Notes: generated by a model not told the origin, from the sequence alone. A stretch of 64,000 nt of DNA from Bartonella harrusi (GCF_024297065.1 NZ_CP101114.1:1826501-1890500); one strand, 5' to 3'; positions 1 through 9,253 are shown, counted from the stretch's first letter. Translations and numbers: made by a program.

Positions 1-794
1 GCCGCGGCAATATCGCCCAAATCATTGCGATAACCACTCAAAGCACGCATAAGGCTATTATACATAATAACAGCCGGAATAGCCACAAAAAGCCCGATAG
101 CCGTTGCTAATAAGGCTTCAGCGATTCCAGGAGCCACCACATCAAGCCGTGTGGTTTGCGACTGAGCAATGCCGATAAAAGAATTCATGATTCCCCAAAC
201 GGTTGCAAAAAGCCCCACAAAGGGAGCAATAGCGCCAATGGTTGCCAGAACGGCGCTGCCACATGCAACACGCCTTGTCGCAGCTAACAAGCAGCGTGAC
301 AAAAGCGAATGAACTCTTTCCTTTATACCCTCATTCATATCGTGCACATCCTCACTATAGCGATCTATTTCCTCATAGAAGAAGGGGGTTTCATGGGCAA
401 TGGGGGCCTCTTGTTTTGCATACGCTTTTTCATCAGTTCCAGCCCCTTCATTGCCCATAAAACGCACTTGTTGTGTAGAAAGATACACTTCTTTAAGAAC
501 CTCTTTGAGAAAGACCACACCGGCACCTTTGCTTTCCTTTAAGCTGGCAGCCAAACGCGTGAGGGTTTGGGCATTGAGAACCAACTGAAGTTCACGACGC
601 ACTCTTCGTTTTGCCAAAGAGATTTCAACAATTTTGACAAAAGCAATGGTCCAAGAGGCAAGAGAAGCCAACAACAAAAGAACGATAACGGACTTGACAA
701 CAAAATCAGCCGCCATAAACATAGCAAAAGGGGAAAGGTCATGCGCAGCAAGCAGAGAAGATGCGCTCTCTAAGGGGACTGTTTCAGTTTCCAT
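1..794 (-). CDS. exbB: ExbB/TolQ-family proton channel, partial (C-terminus beyond the window)
   Basis: Inner-membrane proton-channel subunit of the MotA/TolQ/ExbB family; with ExbD it would energise TonB-dependent uptake such as heme or iron. The visible part has an N-terminal hydrophobic segment, a long cytoplasmic stretch, and the conserved block with [13 protein letters not shown] and [22 protein letters not shown]. It is a paralogue of tolQ at 26315-27028, but its longer N-terminus and the absence of tol neighbours favour ExbB over TolQ. The gene runs off the left edge, so the stop is not seen. Start: ATG at 794; an in-frame GTG at 875, with an AAAAGGGA sequence close by, is the alternative. 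The assignment to exbB rather than another family member is inference. Confidence 0.85.
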   Translation of the reverse strand, partial: METETVPLESASSLLAAHDLSPFAMFMAADFVVKSVIVLLLLASLASWTIAFVKIVEISLAKRRVRRELQLVLNAQTLTRLAASLKESKGAGVVFLKEVLKEVYLSTQQVRFMGNEGAGTDEKAYAKQEAPIAHETPFFYEEIDRYSEDVHDMNEGIKERVHSLLSRCLLAATRRVACGSAVLATIGAIAPFVGLFATVWGIMNSFIGIAQSQTTRLDVVAPGIAEALLATAIGLFVAIPAVIMYNSLMRALSGYRNDLGDIAA

Positions 795-1032
795 TTCTCT
801 CACACCATTATGGATTGCACTTGGTTTTACAGCTGTGCCATCAACCCCCGCAGCACCACCCTTCCAAAATGCCACGTCCCTTTTAATATCACTCTGTATA
901 CAATCTAAAAAATAAAACTTGATAAATCAAGTATAGTTTTATTTCAGGAAAGAACTCTTTCAAGAGGAATATGAAAGAAATTTTTCTTCACAAAAATTAA
1001 ACTGAACTTGTCTCAACAATAAGTTGCTTGCA

Positions 1033-1415
1033 CAAAAGACTTAAACACACAAACGGCTCTTATAACAAGCCAAATAACATTGGCAGCACAAAAATAGAAT
1101 GGGTCTTTCTTTTTCATAAATGGAAAGATGATAGCCTTCTATAGACTTTTACCAATGCATTTTTTACGCAACCATTCATGAACAAAAAAGAATTTTTTTT
1201 CATAAAACTTAAACTGAATTTATCTCAACAATACAGCCCTCTTGGTTGTTGCGTAGGTGCCCAAAACGCTTTTGAAGTAATAAAGCTCTTTAAAAAAATG
1301 AGCAATTTAAAACTGCACAAAAATACCTCATTTTTTCCGTGAACAACATTGCTTTTGATACTCTTTTAGAGAATAGGGCAATGTCTTCAATGTGATGGAT
1401 TATAACGTTATAGCG
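1033..1415. repeat. array-flanking repeat, copy 1
   Basis: Non-coding. It begins with a block around GACTTAAACACACAAACGGC and ends with a palindrome, AACGTTATAACG-like, just downstream of the regulator gene at 1416. Nearly the same sequence recurs at 7353-7740; the first half recurs at about 4783-4945, and the second half in inverted orientation at 39739-39900 and 42137-42300. It always lies next to a leader RNA/XRE regulator unit, so it seems to travel with the arrays. Nothing else is seen between exbB and this repeat. Confidence 0.6.
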
Positions 1416-1784
1416 TTAAAAACTTTCCTTTTGATCAGAGAGGAGCTGTAAAATGGCTTTCTGTTTTACAGAATTCAGCACTCTGAAGCTTTTTAAAAGC
1501 AAATATTCTTCTTTGCTCGAGATGATCTCTTCGTAATGGTATGGGGGCTGTTGCTTTGTTAAGAGATCCGCATAAAAAAAGGCAAGAGGAACATCCAGTT
1601 TTTCAGCAATTTCCTTCAAACGCCCGGCGCTTACACGATTGAGTCCCGTTTCATATTTTTGAATTTGTTGTGCGCTTAACCCTAAGAGGTTTCCGAGTTC
1701 TTTCTGAGACATTTTCAACATTTTTCGCTTAAAGCGAATTTTTTTGCCGATAGAAATGTCGTGAAAAAGGTTTTTGCCTTGCAT
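1416..1784 (-). CDS. XRE-family regulator (Trp-like), intact array copy
   Basis: A 122-residue DNA-binding protein. Residues about 10-65 form a Cro/C1-type helix-turn-helix with KMSQKELGNLLGLSAQQIQK followed by YETGLNRVSAGRLKEIAEKL. The C-terminal 45 residues (EEYLLLKSFRVLNSVKQKA) are specific to this repeat family. The start ATG follows a conserved GGGGGAAT ribosome-binding region that ends the structured leader RNA at 1785-2012. This copy has DQKESF at its end instead of the usual DQK. The leader/regulator layout matches the Brt/Trp pairs known from Bartonella henselae, where one Trp protein acts on badA expression; the target here is unknown. Confidence 0.85.
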   Translation of the reverse strand: MQGKNLFHDISIGKKIRFKRKMLKMSQKELGNLLGLSAQQIQKYETGLNRVSAGRLKEIAEKLDVPLAFFYADLLTKQQPPYHYEEIISSKEEYLLLKSFRVLNSVKQKAILQLLSDQKESF

Positions 1785-2012
1785 TTTATTCCCCCACCGG
1801 GTGCGAGCGCCCTCGCATTGGTATTCCGGGAGTCTAAAAACACTGACTCAAATCAGCATTTTGCTTTTAGTGCTTGATAAGCACCTGGACATAGCAAAAT
1901 CTCCCGGAATCCCGGGATACCCACAAAGTGGGCTCATTTTTATGTTTGAGTCTTCGGGTTTTTAGATCCCTATTGGTCGTTGCGTAGGCGACCAAAACTA
2001 CCTTTTTAGTCA
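1785..2012 (-). ncRNA. Brt-like structured leader RNA, matched pairing element
   Basis: Conserved leader of about 225 nt upstream of the XRE gene. On the minus strand it has a 5' hairpin (GGTCG/CGACC), a CCCAC-TTT-GTGGG hairpin, the pair ATTCCGGGAG/CTCCCGGAAT enclosing a TTTTGCT/AGCAAAA stem, and a CTGA...TCAG hairpin. The loop of this last hairpin (forward 1845-1852) is exactly complementary to forward 1945-1952 (8 bases; RNA-sense GACTCAAA with TTTGAGTC). The RNA ends next to the regulator's start codon. RNA boundaries are estimated by comparison with the other copies. Confidence 0.7.
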
Positions 2013-2178
2013 TAAAGGAATTTCAAAGGATTTACAATAAAAATGAAAAAGTTTCTGTACTGTAGAGTTTTGTAATGCGAGCAGCTTCTTACATAAGAGG
2101 CACTGCGCTGTTTATCAAAGAGAAGATGGTGAGAAAAGCAATAGCACTTTTGTGTATTGATCTTGTTAGTCCAAGATT

Positions 2179-2540
2179 TTATTTCTGATCAGAGAGGAGT
2201 TGTAAAATGGCTTTCTGTTTTATAGAGTTCAGCACTCTAAAGCTTTTTAAAAGCAAATATTCCTCTTTGCTCGAGATGATCTCATCATTATGGTATGGAG
2301 GCTCTTGCTTCGTTAAAAGATCTCAGCGTAAAAAAAGGACAGGGGCACATCGCGTTTTTCAGCAATTTCCTTCAAACGCCCAGCGCTTACACGGTTGAGG
2401 CCCGTTTCATATTTTTGAATTTGTTGTGCGCTTAACCCTAAGAGGTTTCCGAGTTCTTTCTGAGACATTTTCAACATTTTTCGCTTAAAGCGAATTTTTT
2501 TGCCGATAAAAATGTCGTTGAGAAGGTTTTTGCCTTGCAT
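2179..2540 (-). pseudogene. XRE-family regulator (Trp-like), frameshifted copy
   Basis: The N-terminal 60-odd residues, including the whole helix-turn-helix, are intact from the ATG at 2540. Near 2325-2335 the sequence AGATCTCAGCG replaces the family's AGATCCGCAT, which shifts the frame, so the family C-terminus (down to the stop at 2179) is read in another frame. The truncated product would be 75 residues and keep the DNA-binding domain. It could act as a short dominant-negative form, but decay is the simpler reading. Confidence 0.75.
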
Positions 2541-2768
2541 TTCATTCCCCCACCGGGTGCGAGCGCCCTCGCATTGGTATTCCGGGAGTCTAAAACACTG
2601 AGCTTAATCAGCCTTTTTGCTTTTAGTGCTAAAAGCACCTGGACATAGCAAAATCTCCCGGAATCCCGGGATACCCACAAAGTGGGTTCATTTTTACGCT
2701 AGGGTTTAGGGTTTTTAGATCCCTATTGATCGTTGCGTAGGCGACCAAAACTACCTTTTTAGTCATAA
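2541..2768 (-). ncRNA. Brt-like leader RNA, mismatched pairing element
   Basis: Same architecture as the other leaders. The two halves of the copy-specific pairing do not match: the hairpin loop side (forward 2601-2608, AGCTTAAT) is of the type seen in the next copy, while the upstream side (forward 2699-2706, CTAGGGTT) belongs to the type at 8862-9085. It looks like a recombinant between two leader types, upstream of a broken regulator. Confidence 0.6.
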
Positions 2769-2931
2769 AGGAATTTCAAAGGATTTACAATAAAAATGAA
2801 AAAGTTTCTGTACTGTATCGTTTTGTAATGAGAGCGACTTCTTACATGAGAGGCACTGCGTTGCTTATCAAAGAGAAGATGGTGAGAAAAGCAATAGCAC
2901 TTTTGTGTATTGATCTTGTTAGTCCAAGATT

Positions 2932-3289
2932 TTATTTCTGATCAGAGAGGAGTTGTAAAATGGCTTTCTGTTTTACTGAATTTAGCACTCTGAAGCTTTT
3001 TAAAAGCAGATATTCCTCTTTGCTTGAGATGATCTCATCATGATGGTATGGGGGCTGTTGCTTTGTTAAGAGATCCGCATAAAAAAGGCAAGAGGAACAT
3101 CGCGTTTTTCAGCAATTTCCTTTAAGCGCCCAGCGCTTACACGGTTGAGTCCCGTTTCATATTTTTGAATTTGTTGCGCGCTTAACCCTAAGCGGTTTCC
3201 TCATTTTTCTGAGACATTTTCAACATTTTTCGCTTAAAGCGAATTTTTTTGCCGATAGAAATGTCGTGAAAAAGGTTTTTGTCTTGCAT
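2932..3289 (-). pseudogene. XRE-family regulator (Trp-like), doubly frameshifted copy
   Basis: All parts of the 119-residue regulator can be aligned from the ATG at 3289 to the stop at 2932. One base is missing within the helix-turn-helix (around 3198-3206, GGTTTCCTCATTTTTC instead of GGTTTCCGAGTTCTTTC), and an A is missing from the run near 3080. No functional product is expected. Its leader keeps a matched pairing element, the only broken copy to do so. Confidence 0.75.
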
Positions 3290-3518
3290 TTTATTCCCCC
3301 ACCGGGTGCGAGCGCCCTCGCATTGGTATTCCGGGAGTCTAAAACACTGAGCTTAATCAGCCTTTTTGCTTTTAGTGCTAAAAGCACCTGGACATGGCAA
3401 AAACTCCCGGAATCCGGGAGATACCCCACAAAGGGGTATCGATTTTAATGTATTAAGCTTTCGGGGTTTTAGATCCCTATTGGTCGTTGCGTAGGCGACC
3501 AAAACTACCTTTTTAGTC
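3290..3518 (-). ncRNA. Brt-like leader RNA, matched pairing element
   Basis: Complete leader. The loop side (forward 3350-3357, AGCTTAAT) is exactly complementary to the upstream side (forward 3452-3459, ATTAAGCT). This is a pair type found in no other intact copy of the window. The palindrome near 3415 and the long CTCCCGGAAT helix are present. The flanking TTTTTATTGTAAATCC...TTTATGAC region is the presumed promoter. Confidence 0.65.
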
Positions 3519-3706
3519 ATAAAGGAATTTCAAAGGATTTACAATAAAAATGAAAAAGTTTCTGTACTGTAGAGTTTTGTAATGAGAGCAGCTTCTTACA
3601 TAAGAGGCACTGCGCTGTTTAGCAAAGCAAAGATGATGAGAAAAGCAATAGCACTTTTGTGTATTGATCTTGTTTGTCCAAGATTTTATTTCTGATCAGA
3701 GAGGAG

Positions 3707-4045
3707 TTATAAAATTGCTTTCTGTTTTATAGAGTTCAGCACTCTAAAGCTTTTTAAAAGCAGATATTCCTCTTTGCTCGAGATGATCTCATCATAATGG
3801 TATGGGGGCTGTTGCTTTGTTAAAAGATCAGCATAAAAAAAGGCAAGAGGAACATCCAGTTTTTCAGCAATTTCCTTTAAGCGCCCAGCGCTTACACGGT
3901 TGAGTCCCGTTTCATATTTTTGAATTTGTTGTGCGCTTAACCCTAAGAGGTTTCCGAGTTCTTTCTGAGATATTTTCAACATTTTTCGCTTAAAGCGAAT
4001 TTTTTTGCCGATAGAAATGTCGCGAAAAAGGTTTTTATCTTGCAT
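3707..4045 (-). CDS. XRE-family regulator (Trp-like), seven residues short
   Basis: The regulator is complete through the helix-turn-helix and most of the C-terminal module, but a C-to-T change makes a TAA where the family has CAA, so the protein ends at KQKAIL (112 residues) instead of continuing to LLSDQK. DNA binding should be retained; whether the missing tail matters is unknown. The leader upstream is truncated at its 5' end and has mismatched pairing halves. Confidence 0.65.
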   Translation of the reverse strand: MQDKNLFRDISIGKKIRFKRKMLKISQKELGNLLGLSAQQIQKYETGLNRVSAGRLKEIAEKLDVPLAFFYADLLTKQQPPYHYDEIISSKEEYLLLKSFRVLNSIKQKAIL

Positions 4046-4245
4046 TTCATACCCACCACCAGTTGCGAACGCCCTCGCATTGGTATTCCGGGAGTCTAAA
4101 ATACTGAACCCTAGTCAGCTTTTTGCTTTTAGTGCTTGATAAGCACCTGGACAGAACAAAATCTCCCGGAATTGTGAGAGAGCTGCAAAGCGGAGCAAAT
4201 TTATTTATCGAGGCTTTAAGGGCTATATTAGTCGTTGTGTATTGA
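4046..4245 (-). ncRNA. Brt-like leader RNA, 5' end fused to a regulator fragment
   Basis: The 3' two-thirds of the leader are typical, with the CTCCCGGAAT helix and CTGA...TCAG hairpin. The upstream pairing side is of the CCTCGAT type (forward 4207-4213, ATCGAGG) but the loop side is of the CTAGGGTT type (forward 4107-4114), so they do not pair. The 5' end runs directly into the truncated regulator copy at 4246-4322, with no intervening promoter block. Confidence 0.5.
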
Positions 4246-4782
4246 GATATTTTTAACATTTTTCTTCTGAAGCGGATTTTTTTGCCGATAGAAATGTCGT
4301 GAAAAAGGTTTTTATCTTGCATTTTATTCCCCCACCGGGTGCGAGCGCCCTCGCATTGGTATTCCGGGAGTCTAAAATACTGAACCCTAGTCAGCTTTTT
4401 GCTTTTAGTGCTAAAAGCACCTGGACATGGCAAAAACTCCCGGAATTTTGAGAGAGCTGCAAAGCGGAGCAAATTTATTTATCGAGGCTTTAAGGGCTAT
4501 ATTAGTCGTTGTGTATTGAAATATTTTTAACATTTTTTTTCTGAAGCGGATTTTTTTGTCGATAGAAATGTCGTGAAAAAGGTCTTTGCCTTGCATTTCA
4601 TTTTCCAAACTTAGTGCGAGCGCCCTCGCATTGGTATTCCGGGAGTCTAAAAACACTGACTCAAATCAGCCTTTTGCTTTTAGTGCTTGACAGCACCTGG
4701 ACAGAACAAAATCTCCCGGAATCCTAAGAGAGCTGCAAAGCGGAGAAAATTTATCTATCGAGGCTTTGAGGCTTTACCAACC
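4246..4782 (-). repeat. two deleted leader + regulator N-terminal units
   Basis: Two successive units, each with a leader RNA and the first 23 or so codons of the regulator (ATG at 4322 and at 4596, MQDKNLF and MQGKDLF), then a direct jump into the next leader. The deletion joins the start of the helix-turn-helix to the ACGCAACGAC-like hairpin of the following leader. Both leaders (about 4323-4515 and 4597-4780) have mismatched pairing halves. No functional protein is expected. Confidence 0.65.
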
Positions 4783-4945
4783 CTTGCACAAAAGACTTAA
4801 ACACGCAAACTGCTCTTACGAACAAGCCAAATAACATTGGCAGCAAGAAAAGAGAATGGGATCTTTCTTTTTCATAAACGGAAAGAGAGCAGCCTGCAAA
4901 AGATTTTTACCAATGCATTTTTACTCAACTATTCATGAACAAAAC
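4783..4945. repeat. array-flanking repeat, partial copy
   Basis: Diverged copy of the first half of the repeats at 1033 and 7353, starting in GACTTAAACACGCAAACTGC. It marks the end of the first leader/regulator array. The following 200 bases up to the membrane-protein gene show no feature. Confidence 0.5.
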
Positions 4946-5166
4946 TGCTTTTATCATCAAGGTGGAAAAAAGATAAAAAGACCGCTTTTCAAATTAAGAT
5001 GTGTACATGATTTATTTTAAGCACAACGCTTTTAAATGAAACAACCAATGGAACGAAAAAAAGCGTTTGACGTTACAAAAGCAGTGAAAATTTTTACTCC
5101 AAAGCAAATGATCACTATGAACACACAAAGATGCGTAATGCTGAATCAACAGAGGGAAAAAGCATC

Positions 5167-5703
5167 ATGGCAAACAACAAAACAACAGAGGACCACAAAA
5201 TGGCAACAGAAAAAGAACCACGGGGGCAATTTAAGAAGTTACGCAAGGACGTTTCAGATGTTACCGCATCATTGGCAGATGCTGGTGCAAACACATTGAA
5301 CGCAGCCAAAGACAAAGCCAAAGAACTGTATCATGCCGCGAAAGAAGGCAGTGAAGATATTCTCTCACAAGCAAAACAAAAAATTGATGACATAACAAAA
5401 GGAGATAACATGACAACAGGAAAAGAACCACGGGAACAATTTGAGAAGTTACGCAAAGATGTTTCAAATGTCACCTCATCATTAGCAGATGCTGGTGCAA
5501 ACACATTGAACGCAGCCAAAGACAAAGCGGGAAAATTGTATCATGCAGCGAAAGAAAATGGTGAAGACATTCTCTCTCAAGCAAAAGAGAAAATCGGTGA
5601 TTTTGAACAAAATATGCATCAATATGTTCGTAAAAATCCGAACAAAAGCATTCTGTTTGCAGCGGGGATTGGTTTTATTCTTTCTCAATTGTTGCGTCGT
5701 TGA
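5167..5703 (+). CDS. YqjD/ElaB-like (DUF883) membrane-anchored protein with internal duplication
   Basis: A 178-residue protein made of two near-identical blocks (residues about 12-85 and 86-150), each containing LRKDVS, SLADAGANTLNAAKDKA and LYHAAKE. The C-terminus, YVRKNPNKSILFAAGIGFIL followed by SQLLRR, is the glycine-zipper membrane anchor typical of the DUF883 family, whose E. coli members associate with ribosomes at the inner membrane. The duplication makes it about twice the usual 100 residues. Start chosen at MANNKTT after GAGGGAAAA; an ATG at 5201 and an upstream in-frame ATG at 5131 are alternatives. The next gene, a YqjE-like protein, starts 3 bases after the stop, as in the yqjDE arrangement. 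Confidence 0.75.
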   Translation: MANNKTTEDHKMATEKEPRGQFKKLRKDVSDVTASLADAGANTLNAAKDKAKELYHAAKEGSEDILSQAKQKIDDITKGDNMTTGKEPREQFEKLRKDVSNVTSSLADAGANTLNAAKDKAGKLYHAAKENGEDILSQAKEKIGDFEQNMHQYVRKNPNKSILFAAGIGFILSQLLRR

Positions 5704-5706
5704 TCA

Positions 5707-6150
5707 ATGCATAAGTTTATCGCTCCTCTTTTTAACCATCTTGTCGGCGGAGGGCTTAAAAGGACCGTCAAGCAAGTGCGTCTTCAAGCAATCATCTGCG
5801 GAATTGTTGGCATTTCATTATTGATGTCGCTGTTCTTTTTATGTCTTATCATTTTTCTTGCCTTATGTTCGGTTATGACACCGCTTGCAGCCGCCAGTAC
5901 ACTGTTTTTCATTTGGCTTTTGCTTGCAGGTTTAGGTTTTGTCACGAGTCGCATTCTCAAAACGTATCAACGCTACGAACAACAAAAGAAATCGGAAGAA
6001 CAACGCCATCAACTTATGGCAGATGCAACGCTTTCCAGTCTTGCACTTTTAAGCAAACATCTCCCTTTTGCTAAATTGAGCGTTCCGGTTCTTGGACTTG
6101 CAACTTATTTCCTGTGGAAAAAAGATAAAAAAAACCACTTTTCAAAGTAA
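5707..6150 (+). CDS. YqjE/holin-like integral membrane protein
   Basis: A 147-residue protein with two strong membrane segments at residues about 30-55 (IICGIVGISLLMSLFFLCLI) and 60-85, a charged loop (RYEQQKKSEEQRHQL), and a weaker third hydrophobic stretch near the end. Size, topology and position directly behind a DUF883 gene fit the YqjE/putative holin-like superfamily; the function is unknown. It is co-transcribed with the upstream gene (3-base gap) and ends at a strong terminator at 6181. Confidence 0.65.
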   Translation: MHKFIAPLFNHLVGGGLKRTVKQVRLQAIICGIVGISLLMSLFFLCLIIFLALCSVMTPLAAASTLFFIWLLLAGLGFVTSRILKTYQRYEQQKKSEEQRHQLMADATLSSLALLSKHLPFAKLSVPVLGLATYFLWKKDKKNHFSK

Positions 6151-6178
6151 GATGTGCAATTGTGCACTTCTAACCCCC

Positions 6179-6223
6179 CCGGTGTTTTCTCTCTAAAATG
6201 AGAGAAAACACCTTTTTATTTTT
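6179..6223 (+). terminator. intrinsic terminator of the YqjD/YqjE-like operon
   Basis: A perfect 13-bp hairpin (GGTGTTTTCTCTC, loop TAAAAT, then the complement), followed by a T-rich run. It lies about 30 bases after the stop codon of the YqjE-like gene. Confidence 0.9.
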
Positions 6224-6429
6224 CAAAGACCTTTTTTATGTCTTATTTTTCAATGTTCATGCAACATTCAACCTGAAGAATTGATCCCTATCCCCCTTAA
6301 TCATCCCTTATCGCCTTTTCATCCCCCCTTTACCCGCCCCCTACCACACCTCTTAGCCTCCCTTACCGCCTCTCTTAATCATCCCTTGCCCCTTATTGCC
6401 TCTTATCGAACTCTTAATCACCATTAGAT
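6224..6429. other. pyrimidine-rich, imperfectly repetitive spacer
   Basis: From about 6280 to 6425 the plus strand is almost only C and T with scattered A. It is built of variations on CTTAATCATCCCTTA and CCGCCTCTTA. No gene is seen. Confidence 0.5.
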
Positions 6430-7270
6430 AACACGTTGATTTATAAATATACTTCATCATTTTGCCTGTTACATAAGAAATCCGAATATCCTGAGATTCT
6501 TTCATTTTAAACCTGCTTTATGTCGAATCAATTAAAACTATCCCCTTGCACGTCACAAGTGAGATTATTGTGTAGATAAAAAAACAAAGAAGAAAGGCGT
6601 AAAAATGCCTTTAATGAATCGTCTAAAAACCAAGGGCTATCGCAATATTAGAGCCGGTAAAGCGTATGATAGTGCTAGCTTGTACCAACCCGAATTGAAA
6701 AGTGTGCTTAACTCTATGGATATTTCTAAAGACACCATTAGCAAATTCCATATTTTAAGAGGTTTTTAGAAGTGTCCAAGAGCACAAAGAAATCATAAAA
6801 TAACAAATGACGCAAGTTACTGGTGGTGCTCAATGGCTTTACCGCTATACCATTCACGGGCACCGTCGTGAAGTGAGTTTGGGTGCTTTAAGAGAGATTT
6901 CTTTAAAGAAAGCACGTGAATTTAGCAACACAATAACATTCGCTGCTGCATGAAGAACGTGATTCCATTAAAAGACATGACGAACAAAAACGTGAGGCAA
7001 TATGTCATATCCATTCTTGAAAAGACATGACTTTGGATGCTTAAAACCATAAATTTAAATGAAAAGGAGTTGGTAAAAGATGAAAACGGGTTTCTCCCCT
7101 AACAGCCTCATATTGTCCGTCAATGCGGCAGCCTCCCAGTTTCACAAATGACGCAAACAGAGAGTGCAATACCCTTGCCCCATTTGACACACACACAATC
7201 CGAAGCAACGCGTGTTGCCTCAAACCGTCTTAATCTATCTCTCAAGCATACCGCATCTCAAACATACCAC
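6430..7270 (+). pseudogene. tyrosine-recombinase (P4-type integrase) relic
   Basis: A conserved 170-base leader ending in GAAAGGCGTAAAA precedes an ATG at 6605, reading MPLMNRLKTKGYRNI and AGKAYDSA, the N-terminus shared by all integrase relics in this window. Around 6829-6960 the arm-binding domain is recognisable (GGAQWLYRYTIHGHRREV), then the frame breaks. At 7140-7250 a piece of the core-binding domain remains (TQTESAIPLPHLTHTQSEAT). The catalytic domain is missing. Confidence 0.7.
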
Positions 7271-7352
7271 TGCGCTAAATTTGCATGTTAATTCCCAGAG
7301 AAGTGCAAAAATGAAAGCCCTCTTGTTCATTTCAATCTAAAAGAGCTTCAAA

Positions 7353-7740
7353 TAAAAAAGACTTAAACACACAAACGGCTCTTATAACAAACCAAATAAC
7401 ATTGGCAGCACGAAAATAGAATGGATCTTTCTTTTTCATAAATGGAAAGATGATAACCTTCTATAGACTTTTACCAATGTATTTTTACGCAACGATTCAT
7501 GAACAAAAAAGAAATTTTTTTCATAAAACTTAAATTTGAATTTATCTCAACAATACAGCCCTCTTGGTTGTTGCGTAGGTGCCCAAAACACTTTTGAAGT
7601 AATAAAGCGCTTTAAAGAAATGAGCAATTTGAAACTGCACCAACATGCCTCATATTTTCCGTTAACAACATTGCTTTTGATACTCTTTTAGAGAATAGGG
7701 CAATGTCTTCAATGTGATGAATTATAACGTTATAGCGTTA
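7353..7740. repeat. array-flanking repeat, copy 2
   Basis: Close copy of 1033-1415, including the AACGTTATAGCGTT end. It again sits immediately downstream of a minus-strand regulator copy (7722). Together with 1033-1415 it shows that the two minus-strand arrays have the same boundary. Confidence 0.65.
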
Positions 7741-8108
7741 AAAACTTTCCTTTTGATCAGAGAGGAGCTGTAAAATGGCTTTCTGTTTTTTACAGAGTTC
7801 AGCACTCGAAAGCTTTTTAAAAGCAAATATTCTTCTTTGCTCGAGATGATTTCATCATGATGGTATGGGGGCTCTTGCTTTGTTAAAAGATCCGCATAAA
7901 AAAAGGCAAGAGGAACATCCAGTTTTTCAGCAATTTCCTTTAAGCACCCAGCGCTTACACGATTGAGTCCCGTTTCATATTTTTGGATTTGTTGTGCGCT
8001 TAACCCTAAGAGGTTTCCGAGTTCTTTCTGAGATATTTTCAACATTTTTCGCTTAAAGCGGATTTTTTTGCCGATAGAAATGTCGTGAAAAAGGTTTTTA
8101 TCTTGCAT
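7722..8108 (-). CDS. XRE-family regulator (Trp-like), frameshifted tail
   Basis: From the ATG at 8108 the helix-turn-helix and most of the C-terminal module are intact. One extra T in a run near 7785-7790 shifts the frame, so the end reads KNRKPFYSSSL instead of KQKAILQLLSDQK. The protein is 128 residues. A cysteine replaces arginine in SAGCLKEIAEKL, shared with the copy at 8502. Its leader has mismatched pairing halves. It may still bind DNA. Confidence 0.6.
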   Translation of the reverse strand: MQDKNLFHDISIGKKIRFKRKMLKISQKELGNLLGLSAQQIQKYETGLNRVSAGCLKEIAEKLDVPLAFFYADLLTKQEPPYHHDEIISSKEEYLLLKSFRVLNSVKNRKPFYSSSLIKRKVFNAITL

Positions 8109-8340
8109 TTTATTCCCCCACCGGGTGCGAGCGCCCTCGCATTGGTATTCCGGGAGTAACAAGTACTGAACCCTAGTCAGCTTTTTGCTTTTAGTGCTTG
8201 ACAGCACCTGGACATAGCAAAATCTCCCGGAATCCCGGGAACACCCATGGGAATGGGCTTATTTTTATGCTCGGATTTTAGGGTTTTTAGATCCCTCTTG
8301 GTCGTTGCGTAGGCGACCAAAACACCAGCCAAATAATAAA
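8109..8340 (-). ncRNA. Brt-like leader RNA, mismatched pairing element
   Basis: Complete leader with all stems. The upstream side (forward 8270-8277, CTCGGATT) is of the type at 39140-39370, while the loop side (forward 8169-8176, AACCCTAG) is of the type at 8862-9085; they do not pair. A nearby AACCCTAA in the RNA could pair imperfectly with the loop. Confidence 0.6.
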
Positions 8341-8501
8341 GGAATTTGAGGGGATTGCAATAGAAATGAAAAAGTTTCTGTAATGTATTGTTTTGTAATG
8401 AGAGCGACTTCTTACATGAAAGGCACTGCGTTGCTTATCAAAGAGAAGATAGTGAGAAAAGCAGTGGTACTTTTGCGTGTTGATCTTGTTTGTTCAAGAT
8501 T

Positions 8502-8861
8502 TTATTTCTGATCAGAGAGGAGTTGTAAAATGGCTTTCTGTTTTACAGAGTTTAGCACTCGAAAGCTTTTTAAAAGCAGATATTCTTCTTTGCTCGAGAT
8601 GATTTCATCATGATGGTATGGGGGCTCTTGCTTTGTTAAAAGATCCGCATAAAAAAAGGCAAGAGGAACATCCAGTTTTTCAGCAATTTCCTTTAAGCAC
8701 CCAGCGCTTACACGATTGAGTCCCGTTTCATATTTTTGGATTTGTTGTGCGCTTAACCCTAAGAGGTTTCCGAGTTCTTTCTGAGATATTTTCAACATTT
8801 TTCGCTTAAAGCGGATTTTTTTGCCGATAGAAATATCGTGAAAAAGGTTTTTATCTTGCAT
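8502..8861 (-). CDS. XRE-family regulator (Trp-like), intact array copy
   Basis: Full-length 119-residue copy from MQDKNLF to LLSDQK. The helix-turn-helix covers residues about 10-65. It differs from other intact copies by SAGCLKEIAEKL and KISQKELG. The leader upstream (8862-9085) has a matched pairing element. The reading frame stays open into the leader, up to an ATG at 9002, but the conserved ribosome-binding region just before 8861 supports this start. Confidence 0.85.
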   Translation of the reverse strand: MQDKNLFHDISIGKKIRFKRKMLKISQKELGNLLGLSAQQIQKYETGLNRVSAGCLKEIAEKLDVPLAFFYADLLTKQEPPYHHDEIISSKEEYLLLKSFRVLNSVKQKAILQLLSDQK

Positions 8862-9085
8862 TTTATGCCCCCACCGAGTGCGAGCGCCCTCGCATTGGTA
8901 TTCCGGGAGTAACAAGTACTGAACCCTAGTCAGCTTTTTGCTTTTAGTGCTTGACAGCACCTGGACATAGCAAAATCTCCCGGAATCCCGGGCTATCCAC
9001 AAAGTGGGTTCATTTTTACGCTAGGGTTTAGGGCTTGTTTTCCCTCTTGGTCGTTGCGTAGACGACCAAAATCATATGGTTAAAT
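8862..9085 (-). ncRNA. Brt-like leader RNA, matched pairing element
   Basis: Loop side (forward 8922-8929, AACCCTAG) and upstream side (forward 9021-9028, CTAGGGTT) are complementary over 8 bases. Hairpins CCCAC-TTT-GTGG and GGTCG/CGACC-like are present. The same pair type recurs on the other strand at 33118-33334. Confidence 0.7.
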
Positions 9086-9253
9086 CATAAAGTACTTTGA
9101 GGGGATTTACAATAAAAATGAAAAAGTTTCTGTAATGTAGAGTTTTGTAATGAGAGCGACTTCTTACCTGAGAGGCACTGCGCTGTTTATCCAATCGAAG
9201 ATGATGAAAAAAGCAATAGTACTTTTGCGTATTGATCTTGTTTGTCCAAGATT

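Noticed and set aside
3266..3448. Small frames inside the leader RNAs on either strand, including N-terminal extensions of the regulators
   Set aside because: They follow from the lack of stops in the GC-rich stems. The regulator starts are fixed by the conserved GGGGGAAT region and by the family N-terminus MQ(G/D)K.
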